9,821 bases of DNA from assembly GCA_023251285.1 (NCBI GenBank), contig JAHEZB010000041.1, positions 1-9,821 of the forward strand. The letters run 5' to 3'. Every line of letters starts with the position of its first letter. Positions within the stretch are counted from its first letter, which is position 1. The notes beneath the pieces are model-generated. The model worked only from the letters and a program-made list of their open reading frames with translations, was not told where the DNA came from and did no database searches. A program made the translations under genes and the position numbers. The stretch comes from Chitinophagaceae bacterium (GTDB lineage Bacteria; Bacteroidota; Bacteroidia; Chitinophagales; Chitinophagaceae). Below, in pieces: positions 1 through 6,804 of the stretch.

Positions 1-1001
1 ATTTCTTCCTGCGCTTTTTCTTCTTTTGCTTTTACCTGGATGGTTTCTGTTTTTGTTACCTGGATTTCGGTGCTGTTGCCGAAAAGGTCAGTTTGGATTA
101 CGGTCTTTTCCATTGTAAAAACAGTGTACTCATCACCCAAAATCCTTTTCCCCAAAGTTTTGAATTCCAGTTCGGTAAAAATGTCTTTCAGCGCTTCAAT
201 GTTATAATCTTTAATCCGGAAATCTTCTTCATGAAACTTGCAGGGAACATCGGTGATGATCGTTGCCAGTTTTTTACTCAAAATTGCCATTTCTTTTCCT
301 GCTCTTATCTTCTCGCCCAGTGCGCCTTTTATATTCTCCGCATCCGCTAACACATTTTCTAAAGTTCCATATTGTGACAATAATTTTGCAGCAGTTTTTT
401 CACCAATCCCTGCAATACCCGGGATATTATCGCTGGCATCGCCCATCAACCCAAGAATGTCAATCACTTGTTTTACATTTTGAATTGCCCATTTTTCACA
501 TACTTCTTTTTCACCCAAAATTTCTACTTTTCCTCCCTGGTATCCTGGTTTGTAAATCTTAATATTTTCTGTAACCAACTGCCCAAAATCCTTGTCAGGG
601 GTTACCATAAAAACCTGGTAACCGTCTTTCTCTGCCTGCTGTGCAAGACCACCAATCAGGTCGTCAGCTTCAAATCCATCACATTCTACCACTGGGAGAT
701 TAAATCCCTTGATAATTTTCTTTATGTCAGGAATTGAAATAATCAGATCTTCAGGGGCTTCCTGCCTTTGCGCCTTGTAAGCGGCAAAATCCGTATGCCT
801 TTCTGTTGGCGCTACTGTGTCAAACGCGACGGCAAGGTGAGTAGGATTTTCTTTTTTTATGATGTCAACCAAAGTGCTGGTAAATCCATATTGTGCATTC
901 GTGTTTTTCCCTTTTGTAGTAATTATCGGGCTGCGAATCAATGCATAATACGAGCGGTAAATCAATGCCATTGCATCAAGCAGAAATAATTTTTTTTCCA
1001 T
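1..1001 (-). CDS. polA: DNA polymerase I, N-terminal part (5'-3' exonuclease domain), truncated by window edge
   Basis: DNA polymerase I removes RNA primers with its N-terminal 5'-3' exonuclease and fills gaps in replication and excision repair. I translated the minus strand from the ATG at 1001-999 and found an open frame of 333 codons running off the left edge. The flap/5'-nuclease fold is clear: LLDAMALIYRSYYA at the N-terminus (D9, R16), AFDTVAPTERH (D61), ECDGFEADDLIG (E111, D113, D114), TPDKDFGQL (D136, D138) and GLMGDASDNIPGIAGIGEKT, which contributes D188, D191 and the helix-hairpin-helix. All expected metal-binding acidic residues are present. From about residue 300 a charged, low-complexity linker (KAKEEKAQEE) begins, as expected before the 3'-5' exonuclease-like domain, which lies outside the window along with the polymerase domain. 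The start matches the family's usual N-terminus. Upstream bases hold only near-matches to TAnnTTTG, so I call no promoter. Confidence 0.97.
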   Translation of the reverse strand, partial: MEKKLFLLDAMALIYRSYYALIRSPIITTKGKNTNAQYGFTSTLVDIIKKENPTHLAVAFDTVAPTERHTDFAAYKAQRQEAPEDLIISIPDIKKIIKGFNLPVVECDGFEADDLIGGLAQQAEKDGYQVFMVTPDKDFGQLVTENIKIYKPGYQGGKVEILGEKEVCEKWAIQNVKQVIDILGLMGDASDNIPGIAGIGEKTAAKLLSQYGTLENVLADAENIKGALGEKIRAGKEMAILSKKLATIITDVPCKFHEEDFRIKDYNIEALKDIFTELEFKTLGKRILGDEYTVFTMEKTVIQTDLFGNSTEIQVTKTETIQVKAKEEKAQEE

Positions 1002-1126
1002 GTGGTAAATTTACAAAATAGTGAGAAGGGAAAAGAAATTTGAAAATTGTCTACATGGATTTTGCTTTTAATTATCGTTTCATTTCTCGCAAAAAACAAG
1101 AGTAATGCTAAAATTAATAAATAATT

Positions 1127-1260
1127 TCAAGCTAATTTTCGGGCAAACCTCCAGATTTCTGTATCCGACTCTTCTTTGTTAATGTCTAAAACAAAATAAA
1201 ATTGTGTGTTTTGTATCGCCATAAAAACCCAGGAAGGTTAACATCAACAAGGAATGTCAT
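1127..1260 (-). pseudogene. Remnant of a DUF5615 (PIN-like) toxin gene, frameshifted and truncated
   Basis: The ATG at 1260-1258 overlaps the TGA of the upstream DUF433 gene in the four-base arrangement ATGA, typical of translationally coupled toxin-antitoxin pairs. The first frame reads MTFLVDVNLPGFLWRYKTHN and then stops at 1188-1186 after 24 residues. This matches the DUF5615 N-terminus, including the LVDVNLP segment with its first acidic residue. The next frame continues the family from 1186 with DINKEESDTEIWRFARKLA, then stops at 1129-1127. Restoring one T in the T-rich stretch at about 1189-1198 joins the two pieces as N-F-I-F-V-L-D-I-N. After 1127 I find no frame with the expected TKDxDF motif. 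Only about 260 bases separate this start from polA, too few for a full gene of roughly 110-120 codons. The gene therefore carries a frameshift and has lost its C-terminal half. Family assignment is from memory of the motifs. Confidence 0.8.
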
Positions 1261-1502
1261 GATGCCGGCAAATTAATTTTTAGCGGAATTGCGTTTCTCT
1301 CTAACAATTGAGTTGCATATTGCAAGGAAGCTAAAATATCTTCCTTTTCCAGAAAAGGAAAAGCTCGCAGAATATCTTCATGTGAATCGCCGGCCGCCAG
1401 ATGTTCCATGAGAAATACAACCGGCATTCTCGTGTTTCGAATTACAGGTTTGCCGAAAGCAATATCTGGATTTGAAGTAATTCTATTCAATAAGTCTTCC
1501 AT
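1257..1502 (-). CDS. DUF433 family antitoxin-like protein
   Basis: An 81-residue protein with the compact DUF433 signature: I-x-S/T-NPDI-FGKPVIRNTRMPV at residues 8-28, then a helical part with HLAAGDSHEDILRAFPFLEKEDILASLQYA at about 34-63. DUF433 proteins are small VapB-like, winged-helix-type proteins often encoded just before a DUF5615 PIN-like toxin, and are thought to act as its antitoxin and possibly as an operon repressor. The canonical CGKPxIxGTR appears here as FGKPVIRNTR, within family variation. The stop overlaps the start of the toxin remnant by four bases, so the original operon order (antitoxin then toxin) is preserved although the toxin is broken. The ORF itself looks intact at its usual length. 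ATG at 1502-1500 is the only plausible start; no Shine-Dalgarno is visible, as is normal in this phylum. Confidence 0.88.
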   Translation of the reverse strand: MEDLLNRITSNPDIAFGKPVIRNTRMPVVFLMEHLAAGDSHEDILRAFPFLEKEDILASLQYATQLLERNAIPLKINLPAS

Positions 1503-1553
1503 CTGAAATTTTTTATAAAGCTACAAAATACCAACAAAAAGCTCACACGTTTC

Positions 1554-1566
1554 AAAAACCTGTTAG
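1554..1566 (-). terminator. Small CCTAACAGG hairpin plus T-run just after the esterase stop
   Basis: Read on the minus strand, the esterase stop codon is followed within about ten bases by CCT-AAC-AGG and then TTTTT. This is a three-base-pair palindrome with a T tract. It resembles the short CCTGACAGG-type palindromes I recall as frequent in Bacteroidota intergenic regions. A near copy (CTAACAGG followed by eight T) sits at 6703-6717 on the same strand. The stem is too short for a confident intrinsic terminator. Confidence 0.3.
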
Positions 1567-1573
1567 GCTTGAT

Positions 1574-2305
1574 TCAAAATCTAGATTCAATATAATACGG
1601 CAGCATTTTTCTCCAGGTAGGCCAATCATGTTTCATATCATTTCCCCAAATATCCAGTTCGTAATTAATTCCTTTATTGTACAAAACACCGGCAAAATTT
1701 GTTGCTGCCTGCGGATCTTCAAAATCGCCACTGCCGGAAAGAATATGAATGTGATTGCTTTTGCGAATATTATTAAGATAAAAATCATCTGTAAGATTGG
1801 GCATATAATTCATGGGCGAATTATAATACACCTGTTCATCGTCATGACCTTTGCTGTATTCGTGCAAATCATAAACGCCGCTCATCGCAATCACTCCATT
1901 AATAATATCCGGCCTTTTCAAAAACAAATTCATACTGTGCAAAGCCCCAAAACTGGCGCCACAAGTGATTGTCGGCGTTTCATCTGAAGTGCTGTTTTTT
2001 ATAAAAGGAATTACTTCATTAAAAACATATTCATTGAATTGATTGTGCCGGATCGCTTTATGTTCGCCCAACATATTGTTGTTCATCCAGCTTTCATTGT
2101 TCATGCTGTTGATAGAAAAAACTTTTACTTTTCCGGAATTAATATGAGGAGCAAGAGCATCAATCAATTGAAAGCGCTCATATTCCAGGTAATCCGCAGC
2201 GGCAGTTGGAATCAGCAAAAGCGCGAATCCATAGTCGCCATAAGTTGCGATCGGCATGTCTTTATTTACAGCTGGGCTGTACCACGATGTAAGTTCTCTT
2301 TTCAT
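1574..2305 (-). CDS. Cytoplasmic alpha/beta-hydrolase, esterase family (COG4947-like)
   Basis: A 243-residue protein of the esterase-D/PHB-depolymerase-like group of alpha/beta hydrolases. The nucleophile elbow is TCGASFGALHSM, with GASFG at 116-120 and Ser118 as the likely catalytic serine. Candidate partners are the aspartate in ILSGSGDFEDPQAA (D194 or D197) and His226 in GNDMKHDWPTWRKMLPYYI, where the H-x-W-x-x-W pattern is characteristic of this esterase family. MSGVYDL follows the elbow as in related proteins. There is no signal peptide or membrane segment, so it should be cytoplasmic. The substrate cannot be read from the sequence. It begins 50 bases after the stop of a small secreted DUF3887-like gene on the same strand, and the two are probably cotranscribed. 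The ATG at 2305-2303 gives a family-like N-terminus (LTSWYSPAVNKDMPIATYGDYG), and no upstream start improves it. Confidence 0.85.
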   Translation of the reverse strand: MKRELTSWYSPAVNKDMPIATYGDYGFALLLIPTAAADYLEYERFQLIDALAPHINSGKVKVFSINSMNNESWMNNNMLGEHKAIRHNQFNEYVFNEVIPFIKNSTSDETPTITCGASFGALHSMNLFLKRPDIINGVIAMSGVYDLHEYSKGHDDEQVYYNSPMNYMPNLTDDFYLNNIRKSNHIHILSGSGDFEDPQAATNFAGVLYNKGINYELDIWGNDMKHDWPTWRKMLPYYIESRF

Positions 2306-2355
2306 AAATCTGGGTTAGAAGAATATAGTCGTATGAGATTTTTTAGCGTCCGCTT

Positions 2356-2730
2356 TTACTTACGCGTGATTTTGTCCAGTGCGAAATAGCGTATTAAGCC
2401 ATCATCTTTTCCCACAGCAAATCTGAAAGCGATATCCGCATTGGTATAAGAAGTGTTCAGTTTTACATCGTAATAATCATCCACCAAATTAGATTGTGTA
2501 GAAACGATTTTTTCAAATTTTCCATATTGATTTAGCAAACGCTGAAATTGTGCCGGAGTAGAAAGCGGCATGGTTTCCTTAAACTTTGCCGCTTCCATTG
2601 AATCGGCCATATCAAATTTGCCCGCATTATATAGTTCCAGAAACTTTTCGGCTGTTTTAACAGAAGCATCTTGAGCTTTAATACCAAATGACATGAGGAT
2701 TAGTACACAGGGGATGAGGATTTTTTTCAT
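2356..2730 (-). CDS. Small exported DUF3887-like protein
   Basis: A 124-residue protein with a classical signal peptide: MKK, a hydrophobic stretch ILIPCVLILMSFGI, and a likely signal peptidase I site after K-A-Q at residue 20. No lipobox is present; Cys8 lies inside the hydrophobic core. The mature part (about 100 residues) begins with a helix (VKTAEKFLELYNAGKFDMADSM), followed by a beta-rich region ending in a GLIRYFALDK strand. This pattern, with the NAGKF-D turn and a QYGKFEKI segment, resembles DUF3887/NTF2-like domains, which in other proteins sit in front of alpha/beta-hydrolase domains. Here the next gene on the strand is an alpha/beta-hydrolase esterase, which supports the reading. 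Unlike the esterase, this protein should be periplasmic, so they would not meet directly. Assignment is moderate and rests on the pattern, not a search. Confidence 0.7.
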   Translation of the reverse strand: MKKILIPCVLILMSFGIKAQDASVKTAEKFLELYNAGKFDMADSMEAAKFKETMPLSTPAQFQRLLNQYGKFEKIVSTQSNLVDDYYDVKLNTSYTNADIAFRFAVGKDDGLIRYFALDKITRK

Positions 2731-2831
2731 TTTTTTGCGAATTTTTTTTCGTTATAAAAGAATAATTTTAGAACATCAATATATATGGCCTTTACTGGAC
2801 AGAGAATTATTTTATGTGATTTAAATTCTAT

Positions 2832-2839
2832 CAAAGATA
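2832..2839 (-). promoter_or_regulatory. -7 element (TATCTTTG) upstream of the DUF3887-like gene
   Basis: The minus strand reads TATCTTTG, a full match to the Bacteroidota -7 consensus TAnnTTTG. Transcription from here would give a leader of roughly 95 bases before the ATG at 2730. I see no TTTG at the expected 17-23-base distance upstream, so the promoter is only half-supported. Confidence 0.4.
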
Positions 2840-2863
2840 AATTAAAAATGTAGCTGGCATTGA

Positions 2864-2878
2864 TGTTCTTTTAGAACA
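2864..2878. promoter_or_regulatory. 15-bp palindrome TGTTCT-ttt-AGAACA, candidate operator
   Basis: Perfect six-base arms around a three-base centre. The arms recur nearby: agaacatcaat at 2770-2780 is the exact inverse of attgatgttct at 2859-2869, which overlaps the palindrome, and ttttagaaca occurs at both 2766-2775 and 2869-2878. The cluster flanks the candidate minus-strand promoter at 2832-2839 and lies upstream of a TetR-type gene. Regulators of that family bind short odd-centred palindromes and often regulate themselves or a divergent gene. Binding is inference only. Confidence 0.35.
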
Positions 2879-3136
2879 ATATGTTTTTTCAAAATGAAAA
2901 TCCACCCTATTTGTTCTCTTACTGTAACCACCGTTCCAATTGCAAAGTTTTTATTTTACAATTCAAAAAAACCTTCTCAGTTCATAATTCCGAATTTGTT
3001 AAAATATGCTCTCGTCTTCATTTTCAAAGAAAAACCAAACATACCAATAAACTTTACGGTGTACCTTTATAAACAATAAAACCATCTTCCGAAAAGCGCT
3101 AAAAAACTTGAACGGTTATCTTCAAAAATAAAGTTT

Positions 3137-3814
3137 ATGGCAAAAGCAACAAACAAACCTGTGATTACTCCCGAGCAAATCCGTGACGCATATATTGATT
3201 ATGTTTTAACCAATAATGAACCTCCAAAATCCGTTTATGATTTTGCGAAAAAACTGGGTATTACAGAAGCAGATTTTTACAATTATTTCGCCTCTTTTAT
3301 TGCCATAGAAAAATCTGTATGGGCAATACTTACGATAGAGGCGGTCGAGAAAATAAAAGAGCAGGAAATATGGGCGCAATATTCATCCCGCGAAAAAATC
3401 CTGTCATTCTTTTACAGTTATATAGAGTTGCTGAAAACCAAGCGCAGCTTTATCATTTACACATGGAAGAAACATGAAAAAAGATTATCTGCACCCGTAA
3501 TATTATCGGATGCAAAACCAATATTTGAAAATTTTGCAGAAGATGTAATCCAGGATGGCCTTGATTCAGGCGAATTAGCTCAACGCAAGTTTTTTACTAA
3601 AAGATATAAAGATGGTCTTTGGATGCAGTTTCTTTTTATCATTAATTTTTGGGCCGAAGATGATAGCAATGATTTTGAAAAAACAGACGAAGCCATTGAA
3701 AAAGGCATCAATGTCGCCTTTGATTTATTTCAACGTTCACCGATTGACAACCTTTTTGAGTATGGAAAATTTTTAGCAAGAAATGGGAAACTCAAAGAAA
3801 AAATGGGCATTTAA
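3137..3814 (+). CDS. TetR-family-like transcriptional regulator
   Basis: A 225-residue protein with an N-terminal TetR-type DNA-binding domain. The segment ITPEQIRDAYIDYVL (10-24) corresponds to helix 1, and SVYDFAKKLGITEADFYNYF (32-51) to the helix-turn-helix, with the KLGIT turn and a Tyr-Asn-Tyr-Phe end to the recognition helix. The remainder is alpha-helical (for example REKILSFFYSYIELLKTKRSF and RYKDGLWMQFLFIINFW) and would form the ligand-binding and dimerisation domain. The helix 4 linker (FIAIEKSVW) replaces the more usual K-x-x-L of TetR proteins. The AarF-type kinase gene starts six bases after its stop, so the two form an operon. I recall this regulator-kinase pair from other Bacteroidota genomes. 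The ligand is unknown. The ATG at 3137 is preceded by an A-rich stretch and no Shine-Dalgarno. Confidence 0.8.
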   Translation: MAKATNKPVITPEQIRDAYIDYVLTNNEPPKSVYDFAKKLGITEADFYNYFASFIAIEKSVWAILTIEAVEKIKEQEIWAQYSSREKILSFFYSYIELLKTKRSFIIYTWKKHEKRLSAPVILSDAKPIFENFAEDVIQDGLDSGELAQRKFFTKRYKDGLWMQFLFIINFWAEDDSNDFEKTDEAIEKGINVAFDLFQRSPIDNLFEYGKFLARNGKLKEKMGI

Positions 3815-3820
3815 AAAAAG

Positions 3821-5176
3821 ATGAAAATACAGGAATCGATGCCTGCTACGAAAGTAGAACGTTCTGCAAAATTTGTAAAAACAGGTTTTCAGATCGGCGG
3901 CAATTACATAAAGCACTATTCTAAAAAATTATTTAATCCCGACCTCAGCCGCGATGAATTAAATGAAGATAACGCATCCGACATCTATAATTCTTTGAGC
4001 GAACTAAAAGGATCTGCATTAAAAATAGCACAGATGCTGAGCATGGACAGAAACATGCTTCCCAAGGCTTATGTAAATAAATTTTCCCAATCACAGTATA
4101 ATGCGCCGCCTCTTTCAGGGCCTCTGATTACCAGGACCTTTATCAAGAGTTTCGGTAAACCACCTGGAAAAATATTTGATTCATTTAATCCTGTTTCGAC
4201 AAATGCCGCATCGATCGGGCAGGTTCATCAGGCTACTTTAAAAGGGAAAAAACTGGCGGTAAAAGTTCAATATCCCGGAGTCGCATCAAGTATTTCTTCT
4301 GACTTGAAAATGGTAAAGCCCTTTGCTTTTCGATTGTTGGGAGTCAGTGAAAAAGAGCTGAATGTTTATATAAAAGAAGTAGAGGAAAGATTGCTGGAAG
4401 AGACCGATTATAAGCTGGAAGTACGACGGTCTATTGAATTTTCAAAAGCTTGCAGCGTTTTAAAAAATACCGTTTTCCCGACCTATTACCCCAAACTATC
4501 GTCCGAAAAAATTATTACCATGGATTGGATGGAAGGTTTGCATTTGAAAGAGTTTCTGCAAACCAATCCATCACAGCAACTCAGGAATAAAATCGGCCAG
4601 GCATTGTGGGATTTCTACAATTTTCAGCAGCATGAATTGAAAGCGGTGCATGCAGATCCGCATCCCGGAAACTTTCTAATAACCCCTGATGAAAAACTGG
4701 CTATTATTGATTTTGGTTGCATCAAAGTAATTCCTAAAGATTTTTATGATCCTTTTTTTGACCTTGTTTGGAATGGGTTGATGAACGATAAAAAAGCGGC
4801 GATCGATGCATTCCGAAAATTGGAATTAATACAACCGAATGATACCGCACAACAAATCGAGTTTTATTATAAATCTTACAAAGAAATGATCAGTTTGTTT
4901 GCACTGCCCTATGCCAGTAAAACATTTGATTTCAGCAAGCCTAAGTTTTTTGAAGACCTTTATGCCTGGAGTGACAAAATCACGAAGATGGCTGAATTTA
5001 AACAACCGCGTGGCGTAAAACATTTTATCTATATAAACAGAACCAACTTCGGCCTTTATATGATCTTAAATGATTTGAAAGCGACTGTGAATACGCAAAC
5101 ATACAAGCCGCTTTCGTTTAACGGTGAAATTCTAAAACAAGAAAAAAAAAGAGTTGCTAAAAATCACGGAGTCTAA
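3821..5176 (+). CDS. AarF/ABC1/UbiB atypical kinase family protein
   Basis: A 451-residue member of the ABC1/ADCK/UbiB family of atypical protein-kinase-like ATPases. Visible motifs in order: the family-specific KxGQ motif as K68-I-A-Q71 (in LKGSALKIAQMLSMD, with Ala for Gly); the alanine-rich loop replacing the kinase glycine loop, STNAASIGQVHQA (126-138); the ATP-binding lysine K148 in LAVKVQYPGV; the ExxD-type region LLEETDYKLE (191-200); MDWMEGLHL (234-242); the catalytic loop HADPHPGNFL (277-286, with D279 and N284); and the DFG metal site IIDFGC (D297). All catalytic residues are kept, so activity is likely. Family members support quinone biosynthesis or lipid handling, but Bacteroidota use menaquinone and no quinone gene lies nearby, so the role here is open. 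I see no C-terminal transmembrane pair of the kind found in proteobacterial UbiB. It is co-oriented with, and six bases from, the regulator upstream. Confidence 0.93.
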   Translation: MKIQESMPATKVERSAKFVKTGFQIGGNYIKHYSKKLFNPDLSRDELNEDNASDIYNSLSELKGSALKIAQMLSMDRNMLPKAYVNKFSQSQYNAPPLSGPLITRTFIKSFGKPPGKIFDSFNPVSTNAASIGQVHQATLKGKKLAVKVQYPGVASSISSDLKMVKPFAFRLLGVSEKELNVYIKEVEERLLEETDYKLEVRRSIEFSKACSVLKNTVFPTYYPKLSSEKIITMDWMEGLHLKEFLQTNPSQQLRNKIGQALWDFYNFQQHELKAVHADPHPGNFLITPDEKLAIIDFGCIKVIPKDFYDPFFDLVWNGLMNDKKAAIDAFRKLELIQPNDTAQQIEFYYKSYKEMISLFALPYASKTFDFSKPKFFEDLYAWSDKITKMAEFKQPRGVKHFIYINRTNFGLYMILNDLKATVNTQTYKPLSFNGEILKQEKKRVAKNHGV

Positions 5177-5183
5177 AAGAAAC

Positions 5184-6644
5184 TCAGCTTATTTTTTCCA
5201 TTACCACCTTTCGTACATCAGACAACGGAATTCTTTCCTGTAACATCGTATCCCTATATCGAATCGTTACGGTGTTATCGTCTTTCGTCCGATGATCTAT
5301 TGTTACGCAAAAAGGTGTTCCTATCGCATCCATTCTTCTGTAACGCTTGCCAATGCTGTCTTTTTCTTCATAAAAAGTATAAAAGCTTTCTTTGCATTCG
5401 TTCATTAATTGTTTTGCAATTTCAGGTAAGCCATCTTTTTTTACCAAAGGAAGAATCGCCAGTTTATAAGGAGCGATCTTTGCAGGAATTCTTAAAACTA
5501 CCCGACTGTCTTCACTGCCATCTTCCTTCGTCCATTTTTCTTCCGCATAAGACATGGATATAACGGTGAGGAATAAACGATCTAAACCGACAGAAGTTTC
5601 TACCACGTAAGGAATATAATTTCCGTAGGGCTCCCCGTCTTCTTTTAAATCGTTATCAAAATATTGCAACTTCTTTTTGCTCAGTTCGCCATGTTGTTTC
5701 AAATCAAAATCAGTGCGTGAATGAATGCCTTCCAGTTCTTTAAAACCAAAGGGAAATTCATATTCAATATCTACAGCAGCATTTGCATAATGAGCGAGTT
5801 TCACGTGATTGTGATAGCGCAATTTTTCGACAGGAATACCGAGACTTTCATGCCATTTTAATCTTGCTTCTTTCCAATATTCATACCATTGCAATTCGGT
5901 GCCGGGCCTCACAAAAAACTGCATTTCCATTTGCTCAAATTCACGCATCCTGAAAATAAATTGCCGGGCCACAATTTCATTTCTAAACGCTTTTCCGGTT
6001 TGTGCAATACCAAATGGAATTCTCATTCTCCCGGTCTTTTGCACATTTAAAAAATTTACAAAAATTCCCTGCGCTGTTTCCGGACGTAAATAAATTTTAT
6101 CAGCTTCGCCCGAGATAGTTCCGAGCTGGGTGTCAAACATCAAATTAAACTGCCGGATGTCTGTCCAGTTACATGTTTCACTAACGGCACAGGTTATATT
6201 GTTGTCTTCAATTAAATTTCTTAATCCTGTAAAATCATCTTTTGATAACAATTCATCCATTCTTTTCAGCAATGCATATTCTTCTTCCTTTCTTCCCTCA
6301 TGTGCGAGTTTATCGGCATAGCTTTCTATGAGATGATCGACGCGATAACGTTTGTTGCTGTCTTTATTATCAATCATCGGATCGCTGAAATTATCAATAT
6401 GACCGCTTGCTTTCCACGTAAGTGGATGCATGAAAATCGCGGCATCAATTCCTACAATATTCTCGTGTAACTGCGTCATACTTTTCCACCAGTAATCACG
6501 AATATTTTTTTTGAGCTGCACGCCATTTTGCCCGTAATCATATACAGCGCTTAATCCATCATAAATTTCGCTGGAAGGAAAGATGTATCCATATTCCTTG
6601 CAATGCGCGATGATCTCACTGAAATTATTCGTTTCGTTTGCCAT
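5184..6644 (-). CDS. glyS: Glycyl-tRNA synthetase, dimeric alpha2 type
   Basis: A class IIa synthetase that charges tRNA-Gly with glycine, using ATP, in the cytoplasm. At 486 residues it is the single-chain alpha2 form, not the alpha2beta2 glyQ/glyS form. The N-terminus ends in FPSSEIYDGLSAVYDYGQNG (22-41), diagnostic of this type. LRPETAQGIF is at 186-195, motif 2 in GKAFRNEI (217-224) with R221 and E223, the region FRMREFEQMEMQFF follows, and motif 3 is VETSVGLDRLFL (348-359) with R356. The anticodon-binding domain starts at about 390 (APYKLAILPLVKKDG) and includes RYRRMDAIGTPFCVTID. An inserted segment at 85-160, rich in charged residues, is normal for this form. The ATG at 6644-6642 fits the family start but lies only seven bases after a perfect -7 promoter element. 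It converges on the AarF-type gene with a seven-base gap and no room for a separate terminator. Confidence 0.97.
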   Translation of the reverse strand: MANETNNFSEIIAHCKEYGYIFPSSEIYDGLSAVYDYGQNGVQLKKNIRDYWWKSMTQLHENIVGIDAAIFMHPLTWKASGHIDNFSDPMIDNKDSNKRYRVDHLIESYADKLAHEGRKEEEYALLKRMDELLSKDDFTGLRNLIEDNNITCAVSETCNWTDIRQFNLMFDTQLGTISGEADKIYLRPETAQGIFVNFLNVQKTGRMRIPFGIAQTGKAFRNEIVARQFIFRMREFEQMEMQFFVRPGTELQWYEYWKEARLKWHESLGIPVEKLRYHNHVKLAHYANAAVDIEYEFPFGFKELEGIHSRTDFDLKQHGELSKKKLQYFDNDLKEDGEPYGNYIPYVVETSVGLDRLFLTVISMSYAEEKWTKEDGSEDSRVVLRIPAKIAPYKLAILPLVKKDGLPEIAKQLMNECKESFYTFYEEKDSIGKRYRRMDAIGTPFCVTIDHRTKDDNTVTIRYRDTMLQERIPLSDVRKVVMEKIS

Positions 6645-6651
6645 AAGGCTG

Positions 6652-6659
6652 CAAATATA
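6652..6659 (-). promoter_or_regulatory. -7 element (TATATTTG) of glyS
   Basis: The minus strand reads TATATTTG, identical to the element before metY and a full match to TAnnTTTG. Only CAGCCTT separates it from the glyS ATG, so transcription would begin at or within a base or two of the start codon, giving a leaderless or almost leaderless mRNA. No TTTG is visible at the usual -33 spacing. Confidence 0.5.
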
Positions 6660-6804
6660 ATGAGAGTAAATTTTGCGGGTTAGATTGCTATCTTTTTTTA
6701 CAAAAAAAACCTGTTAGAAAAATCCGGAAATTATTTCTTTTCAAATTCAATTTACAGAACTCTTCTTAAAATTATTCTTCATGATTAATCAAGTAAACTT
6801 TTAT

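Larger units (their letters stand above)
2731..3136. other. Divergent intergenic region between the DUF3887-like gene and the TetR-type gene
   Basis: This gap of about 400 bases is very AT-rich. Its left half carries a minus-strand -7 promoter element, a 15-bp palindrome and an 11-bp inverted repeat, listed separately. The right half (2881-3136) has short open frames of about 60 codons on the plus strand, but their translations are rich in Phe, Lys and Asn with no recognisable motif, and I do not call them genes. A partial promoter match (TACCTTTA, 3061-3068) precedes the TetR-type gene by about 70 bases but has no good -33 partner. I find no RNA gene here. Confidence 0.6.

Noticed and set aside
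93..989. Several plus-strand open frames of 70-100 codons
   Set aside because: They lie antisense to the clearly coding polA 5'-nuclease domain and have no motif.
1002..1126. Continuation of the toxin remnant toward polA
   Set aside because: A faint resemblance to the C-terminal end of DUF5615 proteins in one frame is too weak to annotate; no frame shows the expected acidic motif.
1628..2389. Plus-strand frames of 119 and 116 codons
   Set aside because: Shadows of the esterase and DUF3887-like genes, which carry family motifs on the minus strand.
2881..3079. Two overlapping plus-strand frames of about 60 codons upstream of the TetR-type gene
   Set aside because: Low-complexity composition, no recognisable motif, no promoter or start context; AT-rich intergenic sequence readily gives such frames.
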